Part shown: one piece after another, positions 36,327-44,729 of the stretch
How the letters are laid out: every line of letters starts with the position of its first letter
Position numbering within the stretch: the stretch's first letter is position 1
From: JACKBK01 sp963707275
GTDB taxonomy: Bacteria > Chloroflexota > Anaerolineae > JAAEKA01
Length of the DNA stretch: 64,000 bases
NCBI GenBank assembly: GCA_963707275.1
Contig: CAVPPH010000006.1
Location: forward strand, 62,001 to 126,000
Reading direction: 5' to 3'
Position numbers and translations under genes: made by a program
The notes under the pieces: model-generated
The model's input: the letters and a program-made list of their open reading frames with translations, nothing else
Databases searched by the model: none
What the model was told of the DNA's origin: nothing

Positions 36327-37970
36327 ATGAACCAATTGCTCCTCTCCCCCCTGGGGCCCGCGCTGTTGCTCCTGTTTGCCAGCATCCTCCTGCGGATCTT
36401 TGCAAGCCCGCGACGGTCTTCCACCCTTGCCGTGCTCACACTGTTGCCGCTGGCGTTGACGCTGGCGCTGCTGCTGGTGCTGCGCAACGCGCCCGGCGGC
36501 CAGGTCCTGCAGACAACCTGGTGGCCGGCGGTCGTGCAGCCACTGGACGTGCTGTGGGCGCTGGACGGGTGGAACTGGATCAGCCTGGTGCTGCTGACAC
36601 TGCTGCTGGCGGCAGCAGTGCTGCTGACGTGGCGCTCGCCCGGCAAGCGCGCCGGCGCAGTCCACGGTCTCAGCTTTCTCTTCGCAGCAGCGGCCGCGCT
36701 GACCGTTGTATCCGACAACCTTCTGGCGTTAAGCGGCGCCTGGATCGCCACCGATATCACGCTACTGGCCGTCGGACGCGCCCGCGGCCGCGATCCGCGA
36801 CCCAACACAGCGCCGATCTGGTTAGAGGTGACCAGCAGCATGCTGGTGATGGTCGCGATCGGTATCACCAGCTTCCGCCAGGCGTCAGCCAGCCTGGCAG
36901 CCGCGCCGCTGCCGCCAGAGACCGTCGCGTTGCTGCTGCTGGCCGCGGCGATCCGCATGGCCGCCTATCCTTGGCACCTTTGGCTCGCACCCAACGCGGT
37001 GGAGCGTGACCGCGGTCTGCAACTGCTGATCAGCGGCAGTGGAATGATCACCGGCGCGTGGCTACTAGGGCGGCTGGTATCGCTGGGCGGGTCGACCTGG
37101 CTGGCCGACCCGGTCTGGATTCCGGTGCTGACGGCACTGATGCTGGCGGGCGGGCTGGCCGCCTGGCTGAGCAGCGACCGCGACCGGTTCCACCTGCTTG
37201 GAGCGGCGCGGGGGGCGTGGATGTGGCTGGTGGTCGCCGCTGCCCCGGTCGCGATGAGCCGCGATGCGCTGGGCTGGGCGCTGGTGGGCACCGTGCTCAG
37301 CCTGATGCTGCTGGCTGTCGGCAGCGCGATCCGCGAACAATGGGGCTGGCGCCTGCCGCTGCTGCTGGCGGCGCTTGCCATGGCAGGCATCCCGCTGACT
37401 GCCGGCATGTCCGCCTATGCGCTGGCAAAACCGGGGAACGTGGCCCTCTATTTCCTGTGGATAGTAGCCAACGGACTGGCTCTTGCCTGCATCTTTCTGG
37501 CAAGTCGGCGCAGCAAACAACCGAGCGAAGTCGCCAGTGTGGCTGAACCGGCCCGCCTGAACTGGCCGGTGATTCGGCTGCTGAGCGCGCTGGCCCTCTG
37601 CCTGATCCCGCTTGCGTTGTGGGGAATCCAGCCGGCGGCCTTCGCTCGCTCAGCCGGCTTTGGCGTCACGGCATCGCTGTGGGAATCGCTGCGTCTGCTG
37701 GGCATTTTCGGCCTGCTTGCAACGGCGGCAACCGTAGCGCTGGGTTGGGGATTTGCCCAGGTGTTGCGCGTCGGGTCTGCGTCAACGATGATCTGGCAAA
37801 CGCGGGCTGGCGAGACGATTGGTCTGGCCTGGCTGCTGCACGCCGGCCGCTGGCTTTGGGCGTGGATAGAAATTGGCGGACGAACGGCATTTCGCATTGT
37901 GGAGGGCGAGGGCTATCTGGGCTGGGTTATTCTGGTGGCCGTGGCCGCCTGGCTGATCTTCCTCTCCTGA
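36327..37970 (+). CDS. Antiporter-like (NuoL/M/N-related) membrane protein A
   Basis: 547 residues with ~14 hydrophobic helices. The start MNQLLLSPLGPALLLL is chosen over an upstream ATG because the membrane profile begins there. The central region RMAAYPWHLWLAPNAVERDRGLQLLISGSGMITGAWLL matches the P-(L)H-x-W-L-P-x-A signature of proton-conducting complex I and hydrogenase antiporter-like subunits (family Proton_antipo_M). Conservation is low, so it is a divergent member. It leads a three-gene operon. Confidence 0.7.
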   Translation: MNQLLLSPLGPALLLLFASILLRIFASPRRSSTLAVLTLLPLALTLALLLVLRNAPGGQVLQTTWWPAVVQPLDVLWALDGWNWISLVLLTLLLAAAVLLTWRSPGKRAGAVHGLSFLFAAAAALTVVSDNLLALSGAWIATDITLLAVGRARGRDPRPNTAPIWLEVTSSMLVMVAIGITSFRQASASLAAAPLPPETVALLLLAAAIRMAAYPWHLWLAPNAVERDRGLQLLISGSGMITGAWLLGRLVSLGGSTWLADPVWIPVLTALMLAGGLAAWLSSDRDRFHLLGAARGAWMWLVVAAAPVAMSRDALGWALVGTVLSLMLLAVGSAIREQWGWRLPLLLAALAMAGIPLTAGMSAYALAKPGNVALYFLWIVANGLALACIFLASRRSKQPSEVASVAEPARLNWPVIRLLSALALCLIPLALWGIQPAAFARSAGFGVTASLWESLRLLGIFGLLATAATVALGWGFAQVLRVGSASTMIWQTRAGETIGLAWLLHAGRWLWAWIEIGGRTAFRIVEGEGYLGWVILVAVAAWLIFLS

Positions 37971-37975
37971 GAACC

Positions 37976-38662
37976 ATGCAACCGATTCCTCCTCTGCCAA
38001 CCCCGCCCGAAGTGCTGGCCCAGGTCTCCAGCACGCTGGGCGTTCCGGTGACCCTGATCATCGGCATCTGCGCGATCGTGCTGGTTGCGGCGCGCGACTG
38101 GCGGCTGGTTCTGGCGGCGCTGATGACGCTGTACATCGCGCTGGCGCTCCTTACGGCCTCTTACCTGCCGCCGGAATGGGCGTTGTTACGCGTAGTGGTA
38201 GGCGGGTTGATAGCCATCATGTGGTATCTGTCGGCGCAGCGAGCTGGCTGGGGCGGCCGCTTCCTGCCCTTTCAGCAGCAAGGCGGCGTGCAGGCCCGCC
38301 CGTTGGCGTCTACAACACTTTTCCGCACGCTGCTGGCAGTCGTGTTGGCCGCGGCGCTACTGATCGCCCGCCCGCGGCTGCCGATCCCCACTGTCGACCC
38401 TGACATCCGCCTGGTGTTCACCTGGCTGGTAGCCTTTGGCCTGCTGGCGCTGGCGCTGGGTGAGGAAGCGATGCAGAGCGGCATCGCGCTGCTGATGTGG
38501 ATCGCAGCGACGCAGTTGCTCCTTTCGAGCCTCAATCGCGACCCCTGGCTGATCTGGTTCCTCAGCAGCACCGAAATTCTGATCGGGCTGGCCATCGCAT
38601 ACCTGATCGTCGCGCGTGGCAACCAGGCCCGACCCACACCGACCGAAAGTAGCCTTCGCTGA
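37976..38662 (+). CDS. Six-helix membrane protein B in the antiporter-like operon
   Basis: 228 residues, mostly hydrophobic (VTLIIGICAIVLVA, LVLAALMTLYIALALL, FRTLLAVVLAAALLIA, LVFTWLVAFGLLALALG, PWLIWFLSSTEILIGLAIAYLIVA). In position and size it could play the part of NuoJ/NuoK or MnhE/C-like small subunits, but I recognise no signature. The start is 5 bases after the previous stop, and its own stop overlaps the next start (TGATG), so the three genes are coupled. Confidence 0.65.
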   Translation: MQPIPPLPTPPEVLAQVSSTLGVPVTLIIGICAIVLVAARDWRLVLAALMTLYIALALLTASYLPPEWALLRVVVGGLIAIMWYLSAQRAGWGGRFLPFQQQGGVQARPLASTTLFRTLLAVVLAAALLIARPRLPIPTVDPDIRLVFTWLVAFGLLALALGEEAMQSGIALLMWIAATQLLLSSLNRDPWLIWFLSSTEILIGLAIAYLIVARGNQARPTPTESSLR

Positions 38663-40089
38663 TGTCAGGCGCTGTGCTGGTCCTCATGCTGCCTTTGCTG
38701 GCCGCTGTTTTGGTGTACCTACTGCGGCGCTGGCCAACGCCGTCGACCGCGCTGGCCGGCCTGGCCGCGTTGAGCATGGGCGTGCTGATGTGGCGCTGGC
38801 CCAACGACGACCTGGTGCTCTTCCTGGGCCGCGTCGTGCGCCCCAACGTGCCGTTCGCACTGCTTGGGCAGACGCTGGTGATGACCCCAGCGGCACAGTG
38901 GGCTATCGGTTTTATGGCGATCTCGCTGGCCGGCGCGTACCTGGGCGCGTGGCGGGTGTCGCAGGGGCGCAGCTTCTTCCCCTTCGGCTTGGTGCTGTTG
39001 GCGCTCTTCAGCGCGGTGCTGATGCTGGAGCCGATCTGGCTACAGCCGTTGCTCCTGGTCGGTGTGCTGTGTCTGGCAGTTTTCGTCATCCAGGCCGGTC
39101 GTCAGGGCTCGACACGCGGCGCACTACGGGTACTCTGGCTGCCGACGATTGCTGTGCCGCTCTTCCTGGTGGCGGCGTGGTATTTCGGGCAGGCAGCACT
39201 GGACCCGGGCGATCCCTTCCTCTTACAGCGCGCCGCTCGCCTGACAAGTTGGGGACTGCTGCTGCTGCTTGCGCCCTGGCCGCTGCACGGACCGGCGCTT
39301 AGCTTGGGCGAGGAAGCGCCACCGTTGGTAGGTGCGTGGTTGCTAACTGTACTGGCGGCTGTCAACGTCACGCTGCTACAGGAGTTCCTGGTGCGCTTCG
39401 AGTCGCTGCAAGGTATCAGCCTGTTCGCCAACCTTCCCTTCCTGCGTCTGGCAGAGCTGCTGGTCATGGGTGGGATTGCCCTCTGCTTGTGGAGCGGGGT
39501 GGCCGGCGCGCTGGAAAACGACCTGAGCCGGCTGTGGAGCTACGCGGCGCTCTTCGCCTACGGCGCGATCCTGGTAGCGCTGGGGCTGGGCGCGGAAAGC
39601 AGTTGGGCGCTGGTCTGGCTGCTGATGATCACCCGCACGGCCGGGCTGATGGTGTCGGGCTATGGGCGGGCGGTGATACGCCAGCGAGCCGGCAGTGTCA
39701 CCGACTTCGACCATGTGCAGGGCCACGGCACGCGGCTTCCGTGGACCTCCGCAGCCTTCCTGCTGGGCGTCCTGAGTCTGGCCGGACTGCCGCTCACCAT
39801 CGGATTCGCCAGCCAGTGGGCGCTGATGCAGGTGCTGGGCAACCGCGACTGGCTGCAAGCGGTCGTCATCCTGGCCGGCGCGGTCGGGCTGGTGGTTGGC
39901 GTCATGCGCAGCGTGCGAGTGTTGCTGGGGCCGCTCAAGAACCGGCTGCTGGAGCGCGAGGATCGCGTGCTGATCTTCCTGGCCGTCATCGGTGTGCTGG
40001 TCGTATTGCTGCCCGCCATCCGCCCACAGATCTGGCGACCGATTCTCAGCGCCGTGGTGACCGCGTTTGCATCGACGCCCGGTGGGTAG
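38662..40089 (+). CDS. Antiporter-like (NuoM/N-related) membrane protein C
   Basis: 475 residues with ~13 helices. The segment LLAPWPLHGPALSLGEEAPPLVGAWLL (~residues 215-240) is a degenerate version of the antiporter-subunit motif. A later stretch LLGVLSLAGLPLTIGFASQWALMQ matches the conserved LAGLP...GF of NuoM/N helix 11-12. No quinone, flavin or iron-sulfur subunit is encoded nearby. It could be a stand-alone ion-translocating module or part of an unlinked complex. Confidence 0.72.
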   Translation: MSGAVLVLMLPLLAAVLVYLLRRWPTPSTALAGLAALSMGVLMWRWPNDDLVLFLGRVVRPNVPFALLGQTLVMTPAAQWAIGFMAISLAGAYLGAWRVSQGRSFFPFGLVLLALFSAVLMLEPIWLQPLLLVGVLCLAVFVIQAGRQGSTRGALRVLWLPTIAVPLFLVAAWYFGQAALDPGDPFLLQRAARLTSWGLLLLLAPWPLHGPALSLGEEAPPLVGAWLLTVLAAVNVTLLQEFLVRFESLQGISLFANLPFLRLAELLVMGGIALCLWSGVAGALENDLSRLWSYAALFAYGAILVALGLGAESSWALVWLLMITRTAGLMVSGYGRAVIRQRAGSVTDFDHVQGHGTRLPWTSAAFLLGVLSLAGLPLTIGFASQWALMQVLGNRDWLQAVVILAGAVGLVVGVMRSVRVLLGPLKNRLLEREDRVLIFLAVIGVLVVLLPAIRPQIWRPILSAVVTAFASTPGG

Positions 40090-40132
40090 AGCGAAACACG
40101 CGCTGGCTTCTGGCCTGGCAAGAAAGAAACCG

Positions 40133-40192
40133 GCCACGAATTACTGCAATCCTGACGCTGCCACAACTCATCAAGTTCGTGTAATTCGTGGC
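40133..40192. repeat. Inverted repeat of the GCCACGAATT family, copy 2
   Basis: Arms GCCACGAATTA (40,133-40,143) and TAATTCGTGGC (40,182-40,192) lie after the antiporter-like operon, where they may act as a terminator-like hairpin. Confidence 0.75.
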
Positions 40193-40251
40193 AGAAGTCC
40201 CTGCCGCCGCCGGTGTCAAAGACTGTCGCCTCGCTGCCTGCCACGAAACCT

Positions 40252-40283
40252 GATAGCTTTTGATAGTAGCGCCGGGCTATAGT
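40252..40283 (+). promoter_or_regulatory. Direct-repeat promoter/operator upstream of HMG-CoA reductase
   Basis: TGATAGCTTTTGATA (two TGATA half-sites 10 bases apart) is followed 12 bases later by TATAGT. The same 32-base layout is found at 44,036-44,067. The distance to the chosen start (40,371) is 88 bases. Confidence 0.5.
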
Positions 40284-40370
40284 GTGCATCGTAACAAGTA
40301 GCACCAGATGACAAGACGCACCTGCTTTCCACGGACGGCGGGTGCGTTTCACTTGGCAGCTCTTTCTTTC

Positions 40371-41690
40371 ATGAGTGATTTGATGCCTGAACGAAAATCA
40401 TCGCGCCTGAGCGGTTTCTATAGCAAACCGCTCACCGAGCGCATCGCCGTCGTGAGCGAATGGGCTGACCTAAGCGCAGCGGAAATCGTCGCGCTTGCCG
40501 GCGGCCTGACTCCGGAGCTGGCCGACCAGATGGTCGAGAACGCCGTCGGTCTGTTTGCCCTGCCCCTCGGAGTCGGCGTCAACCTGCTGATCAACGAGCG
40601 CGACTACCTCGCACCGATGGTGGTCGAAGAGCCGTCGGTGATCGCAGCGGTTGGCAACGCAGCGCGACTGGCAAGGGCCGGCGGCGGTTTTCAGACAGGC
40701 AGCACGCCCTCTGTCATGATCGGACAGGTGCAACTGCTGGATGTGCCCGATCTGAGCGCGGCTGCGCAGGCAGTGCTCGCAGCCGAAACAACGCTGGGCA
40801 AATTGGTCGATTCGCGGATGCCATCGATGGTGACGCGCGGCGGCGGCTTCCGCGGGGTTGAGGTTCGCCCGCTAGCCGACACACCCGCCGGTCCGATGTT
40901 GATCGTCCATCTACTGATCGATTGCGTCGACGCGATGGGCGCGAACGTTGTCAACACGGCCACCGAGGCGGCCGCGGCGCTGCTCGAATCGCTCACAGGC
41001 GGACGCGTGAATCTGCGCATCCTCAGCAACCTGACCGACCAACGACGCGCGTGGGCAACATGCACGATTCCCGTGAGCGCTTTTGGAACGAGCCAGACCG
41101 AGGGCCTTTCAGTTGCAAAAGGCATCGCCGAGGCCAACGCGTTCGCGTGGGCGGACCCTTACCGTGCCGCCACGCACAACAAAGGTATAATGAACGGCAT
41201 CGATCCGATGGCGATCGCGACGGGCAACGACTGGCGGGCCATCGAAGCCGGCGCGCACGCCTACGCCGCCCGTGACGGCCAGTACCGGGCGTTGACCGAC
41301 TGGCGGCTGGTCGGTGGCGAGAACGAGCCGGCGCTGTTTGGGCGCATCGAGTTGCCGCTGGCGGTCGGCATCGTCGGTGGCGCGACCCGCGTCCACCCCG
41401 CCGCCCAGACCGCGCTCAAAATACTGGGCGTGACCACCGCTCGTGAGCTGGCCGAGGTGATGGCCGCGGTTGGGCTGGCGCAGAACCTGGGCGCGCTGCG
41501 GGCGCTGGTCACCGAAGGCATCCAGCGCGGCCACATGGCGCTGCACGCCCGCCAGGCTGCCCTGGCCGCCGGTGTGCCGGCCGACGAAGTCGAGCAGGTC
41601 GCGGCGCAACTGGTGGCAGAAGAAAACGTGAAAGCATCGCGCGCCGCCGAGATCTGGGCTGCGCTGCGAGGAGAAAACAATGAGCAGTAA
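40371..41690 (+). CDS. mvaA: Hydroxymethylglutaryl-CoA reductase, class II type
   Basis: About 439 residues. Motifs: ENAVGLFALPLGVGVNLLIN, TGSTPSVMIGQV, RGGGFRGVEV, DCVDAMGANVVNTATEA, NKGIMNGIDPMAIATGND and the catalytic His in RGHMALHAR. These match the bacterial class II enzyme (Pseudomonas mevalonii / Staphylococcus type). In this context the enzyme probably works biosynthetically, reducing HMG-CoA to mevalonate for isoprenoids, because HMG-CoA synthase and thiolase genes follow. ATG 40,371 or 40,383 may be the start; neither has a clear ribosome site. The stop overlaps the start of the next gene. Confidence 0.93.
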   Translation: MSDLMPERKSSRLSGFYSKPLTERIAVVSEWADLSAAEIVALAGGLTPELADQMVENAVGLFALPLGVGVNLLINERDYLAPMVVEEPSVIAAVGNAARLARAGGGFQTGSTPSVMIGQVQLLDVPDLSAAAQAVLAAETTLGKLVDSRMPSMVTRGGGFRGVEVRPLADTPAGPMLIVHLLIDCVDAMGANVVNTATEAAAALLESLTGGRVNLRILSNLTDQRRAWATCTIPVSAFGTSQTEGLSVAKGIAEANAFAWADPYRAATHNKGIMNGIDPMAIATGNDWRAIEAGAHAYAARDGQYRALTDWRLVGGENEPALFGRIELPLAVGIVGGATRVHPAAQTALKILGVTTARELAEVMAAVGLAQNLGALRALVTEGIQRGHMALHARQAALAAGVPADEVEQVAAQLVAEENVKASRAAEIWAALRGENNEQ

Positions 41691-42756
41691 CAACGGATCT
41701 ATTTTAATGAAGCCGCTGCGTGACGTCGGCATCGTCGGCTATGGCGCATACGTGCCCCGCTACCGCCTGCCGGCAAGGGAGGTGGCGCGCGTGCTGGAGC
41801 GGCCGCGACGCTGAGCTGCCGATCAAGGAGAAGGCGGTGGCCGGGCTGGACGAGGACACGGCGACCATGTCGATCGAGGCTGCACGCAACGCGCTGGCCC
41901 GGGCCGGCATCGACCCGAAGCGCATCCGGGCGGTCTGGGTCGGCAGCGAATCGCACCCCTACGCCGTCAAGCCGACCTCGACTATCGTGGCCGAGGCGCT
42001 GGACATCGTTCCGCTGACCGCAGGCGGCCGACTGGGAGTTCGCCTGCAAGGCTGGCACCGAGGCGATGCAGGCCGCTATCGCCTTCGTCGGTTCAGGCAT
42101 GGCAGACTACGCGCTGAGCATCGGCATGGATACCGCGCAGGGCCGACCCGGCGATGCGCTGGAGTACACCGCAGCGGCCGGCGGCGCGGCGATCCTGCTC
42201 GGTCCGGCCGAGGAGAGCCTGGCGCGCATCGAGGCGTCGCTCTCCTACGTCACCGACACGCCTGACTTCTGGCGGCGCGCCCACGCGCATTATCCCAGCC
42301 ACGGCCAGCGATTCACCGGCGAACCGGCCTATTTCCACCATGTCACCAGCGCTGCGCGAGATGATGCTGGAAGGCATGGGACGCAGCGCGGCGGACTACC
42401 GCTACGTGGTGCTGCACCAGCCAAACACCAAGTTTCCGCAGCGGGCCGCCAAGCAGCTCGGTTTTGGCAAGGAACAGTTCGCAACCGGTCTGCTGGTGCC
42501 GGTCATCGGCAACACCTACGCCGGGTCGTCGCTGATCGGGCTGACCGCGGTGCTGGACGAGGCGCAGCCAGGCGACCGGGTGCTGGTGGTGTCGTTTGGT
42601 TCGGGCGCAGGCAGCGACGCCTTTTCGCTGGAGATCACCGACGCGATTACCGAAGCCCGTGGTCTGGCGCTGACCACAAGAGAATACATCGAGCGGCGCG
42701 TCGAGATCGACTATGCGACCTACGCCCGTTTTCGCGGAAAAATGTTGATGAAGTAG
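41680..42756 (+). CDS. Hydroxymethylglutaryl-CoA synthase (archaeal type), three frameshifts
   Basis: Condenses acetoacetyl-CoA and acetyl-CoA to HMG-CoA. ATG at 41,680 follows GAGGAG and overlaps the reductase end. The start is MKPLRDVGIVGYGAYVPRYRLPA. Single-base deletions near 41,808, 42,032 and 42,350 join KEKAVAGLDEDTATMSIEAARNAL, the catalytic-Cys segment WEFACKAGTEAMQAA, and VVLHQPNTKFPQRAAKQLGF (His) with FGSGAGSDAFSLEI. This gives ~357 residues, in line with the archaeal and Chloroflexota enzyme (~350), which is shorter than the eukaryotic form. The frameshifts look like sequence errors. Confidence 0.9.
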
Positions 42757-42762
42757 GAAATT

Positions 42763-43923
42763 ATGAGACCAGTTTACATCGTTGGAATTGGACAGACGCC
42801 AGTGGGTGAGCAGTGGGAGCGGTCGTTGCGGCACATCGCGCACGACGCGGTGATCCCTGCCTTGCGCGATGCGGGCATCGAGCGGGTGGATGCGCTCTAT
42901 GTCGGCAACATGTTGTCGGGCGAGCTGGTGGGCCAGGAACATGTCGGCGCACTGGTGGCTGACTTCGTCGGGCTGCGCGGCATCGAGGCGTACAAGATCG
43001 AAGCGGCCTGCGGCTCCGGCGGCGCGGCGCTGCGCACCGGCTACATGGCTGTCGCCGGCGGGCTGCACGACGTGGTGATCGTCGCTGGCGTCGAGAAGAT
43101 GACCGACACCATCGGCAAGGATACCACCGCCGGGCTGGCCATGGCCGCCGACCAGGAGTTCGAAGCGGCCGAGGGCGTCTCGTTTGTGGCGCTCAACGCG
43201 CTGCTGATGCGTCGCTACATGTACGAGTTCGACGTGCCGCACGCGGCGTTTGGCCACTTCGCCGTCAACGCGCATCGCAACGCGGCCGGCAACCCCAACG
43301 CCATGTTCCCCAGGGCGATCACGCTGGACACCTACCGCAAGGCAACCATGATCGCCGACCCCATCAACCTGATGGACAGCTCACCGATCTGCGACGGCGC
43401 GGCGGCCGTGGTGCTGGCATCGGAACCGGCGGCGCGGGCATTGCGCAACGGGCGGCGGCCGGTGCGCATCGCCGCTTCGGCAGTCGCCACCGACAGCCTG
43501 GCTGTCCACGACCGCCGCGACCCGTTGAAGCTGGAGGCGGCCTGGATCAGCAGCCAAAAAGCCTACCAGCAGGCCGGCGTGACTATCGACGACATCGACC
43601 TATTCGAATTGCACGACGCGTTCACGATCATGGCCGCGCTGTCGCTGGAGGCGTGCGGCTACGCCGAGCGCGGCCGCGGCGTGCGGCTGGCTGAGGAAGG
43701 CGAGATCACCATCGAAGGTCGCGTGCCGGTCGCGACCATGGGCGGGCTGAAGGCGCGCGGCCATCCCGTCGGCGCAACGGGCGTCTACCAGGTGGTCGAG
43801 GCCACGCTGCAACTGCAAGGGCTGGCCGGCCGCAACCAGGTGCGCGACGCCAACATCGCGATGACGCAGAATATCGGCGGCAGCGGCGCAACGGTCGCGA
43901 CGCACATTTTAATGGGCGAATAG
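42763..43923 (+). CDS. Acetyl-CoA C-acetyltransferase (archaeal-type thiolase)
   Basis: 386 residues. The nucleophilic Cys lies in KIEAACGSGGAALR (~residue 86), the catalytic His in FELHDAFT, and the second catalytic centre is GGLKARGHPVGATGVYQ. The early segment YIVGIGQTPVGEQW and the absence of the large loop of biosynthetic PhaA-type thiolases place it in the SCP-x/archaeal group that partners HMG-CoA synthase. It condenses two acetyl-CoA to acetoacetyl-CoA. It begins 6 bases after the synthase stop and is intact. Confidence 0.93.
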   Translation: MRPVYIVGIGQTPVGEQWERSLRHIAHDAVIPALRDAGIERVDALYVGNMLSGELVGQEHVGALVADFVGLRGIEAYKIEAACGSGGAALRTGYMAVAGGLHDVVIVAGVEKMTDTIGKDTTAGLAMAADQEFEAAEGVSFVALNALLMRRYMYEFDVPHAAFGHFAVNAHRNAAGNPNAMFPRAITLDTYRKATMIADPINLMDSSPICDGAAAVVLASEPAARALRNGRRPVRIAASAVATDSLAVHDRRDPLKLEAAWISSQKAYQQAGVTIDDIDLFELHDAFTIMAALSLEACGYAERGRGVRLAEEGEITIEGRVPVATMGGLKARGHPVGATGVYQVVEATLQLQGLAGRNQVRDANIAMTQNIGGSGATVATHILMGE

Positions 43924-44035
43924 AGTGCACAGCGTCCGCGCCGTCCACGAATGCGTCGCGAATACACGAATACCTGGCGCGCGGACTGTCAAAACCTATC
44001 AGACCGCCAGTGTGAGAGCTTTTCGTAGCCGGTTT

Positions 44036-44067
44036 GACAGCTTTTGACATGAGAAGCATGGTACAAT
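44036..44067 (+). promoter_or_regulatory. Direct-repeat promoter/operator upstream of the DUF35 gene
   Basis: TTGACAGCTTTTGACA (two TTGACA copies 10 bases apart) followed 12 bases later by TACAAT. It aligns base for base in layout with 40,252-40,283. It lies 91 bases upstream of the DUF35 gene start. Confidence 0.5.
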
Positions 44068-44157
44068 CCCCGCTGTGATCAGACTTCACGAAGCTGGTCA
44101 CGACGAAAAATACAACGAGGTCGGGGCTTGGGTCCGGCTGAAGGAGAAACCAAAACA

Positions 44158-44571
44158 ATGTCAGTAGCTCGATCATGGAGAACCCGCCGCCAACGCTATA
44201 GCCTGGTTGGCGAACGCTGTGACACCTGCCAAAACGCCATCTTTCCGCCGCGGGATGTCTGCCCGCACTGCGCCGAGCCTGCTCAAAAAGAATACACCAT
44301 GAGCGGCCGCGGCACGGTCTATTCCTACACCACCGTCTACGATCCACCGGCCGGCTTTGAGGCGTATGCGCCCTACCCGGTGGCGCTGGTCAAGCTGGAC
44401 GAGGGCCCGATGGTCACTGCGCAGTTGACCGATGTCGGCGCGGACGATGTGCGCATCGGCATGCCGGTGGAGATGGTCACCCGCAAGCTGAGCGAGCAGG
44501 GCGACGAGGGTGTGATCCTCTACAGCTACAAGTTCCGGCCGCGCTGGGAGCGACAGTCGGTGGCTGCCTGA
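44158..44571 (+). CDS. DUF35 OB-fold/zinc-ribbon acyl-CoA-associated protein
   Basis: 137 residues. An N-terminal zinc ribbon (CDTCQNAIFPPRDVCPHC, residues ~22-39) is followed by an OB fold (GTVYSYTTVYDPPAGFEAYAPYPVALVKLDEGP). In archaea the DUF35 protein bridges acetoacetyl-CoA thiolase and HMG-CoA synthase so that acetoacetyl-CoA is channelled between them (established for a methanogen complex). The order reductase-synthase-thiolase-DUF35 here suggests the same complex. AAGGAG lies 11 bases before the ATG. Confidence 0.9.
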   Translation: MSVARSWRTRRQRYSLVGERCDTCQNAIFPPRDVCPHCAEPAQKEYTMSGRGTVYSYTTVYDPPAGFEAYAPYPVALVKLDEGPMVTAQLTDVGADDVRIGMPVEMVTRKLSEQGDEGVILYSYKFRPRWERQSVAA

Positions 44572-44611
44572 CATTGCAGGCTCCTTGAGCCGCGACCGAA
44601 CTGACTGACCT

Positions 44612-44647
44612 AAAAGCAGCGCACGAGGTGCGCTGCTTTTGTTTTGG
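44612..44647 (+). terminator. Intrinsic terminator of the mevalonate operon
   Basis: A perfect 13-bp stem (44,612-44,624 and 44,628-44,640), loop GAG, followed by a T-rich tail (GTTTTG). It lies 40 bases after the DUF35 stop. Confidence 0.9.
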
Positions 44648-44682
44648 GTGCGTTTAAAACGGGTTGATCGCTGGCGCAGGGC

Positions 44683-44712
44683 GGGGCGACCCCGCCCCTA
44701 CAAGCCAACTCG
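44683..44712. repeat. GGGGCGGGG-type palindrome, intergenic copy
   Basis: CAGGGCGGGGCGACCCCGCC plus CCTAC forms a GC-only hairpin. Flanking bases form a second, weaker inverted pair (AAAACGGGTTGATC/CAACTCGTTTT). Related to 25,243-25,268 inside the megasynthase. Confidence 0.65.
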
Positions 44713-44729
44713 TTTTGAATACATCCATA

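Noticed and set aside
41805..41820. In-frame TGA in HMG-CoA synthase as a selenocysteine codon, prompted by selB in the window
   Set aside because: A one-base frame change restores the conserved sequence exactly, and the family has no Sec at this position; no SECIS-like hairpin follows.
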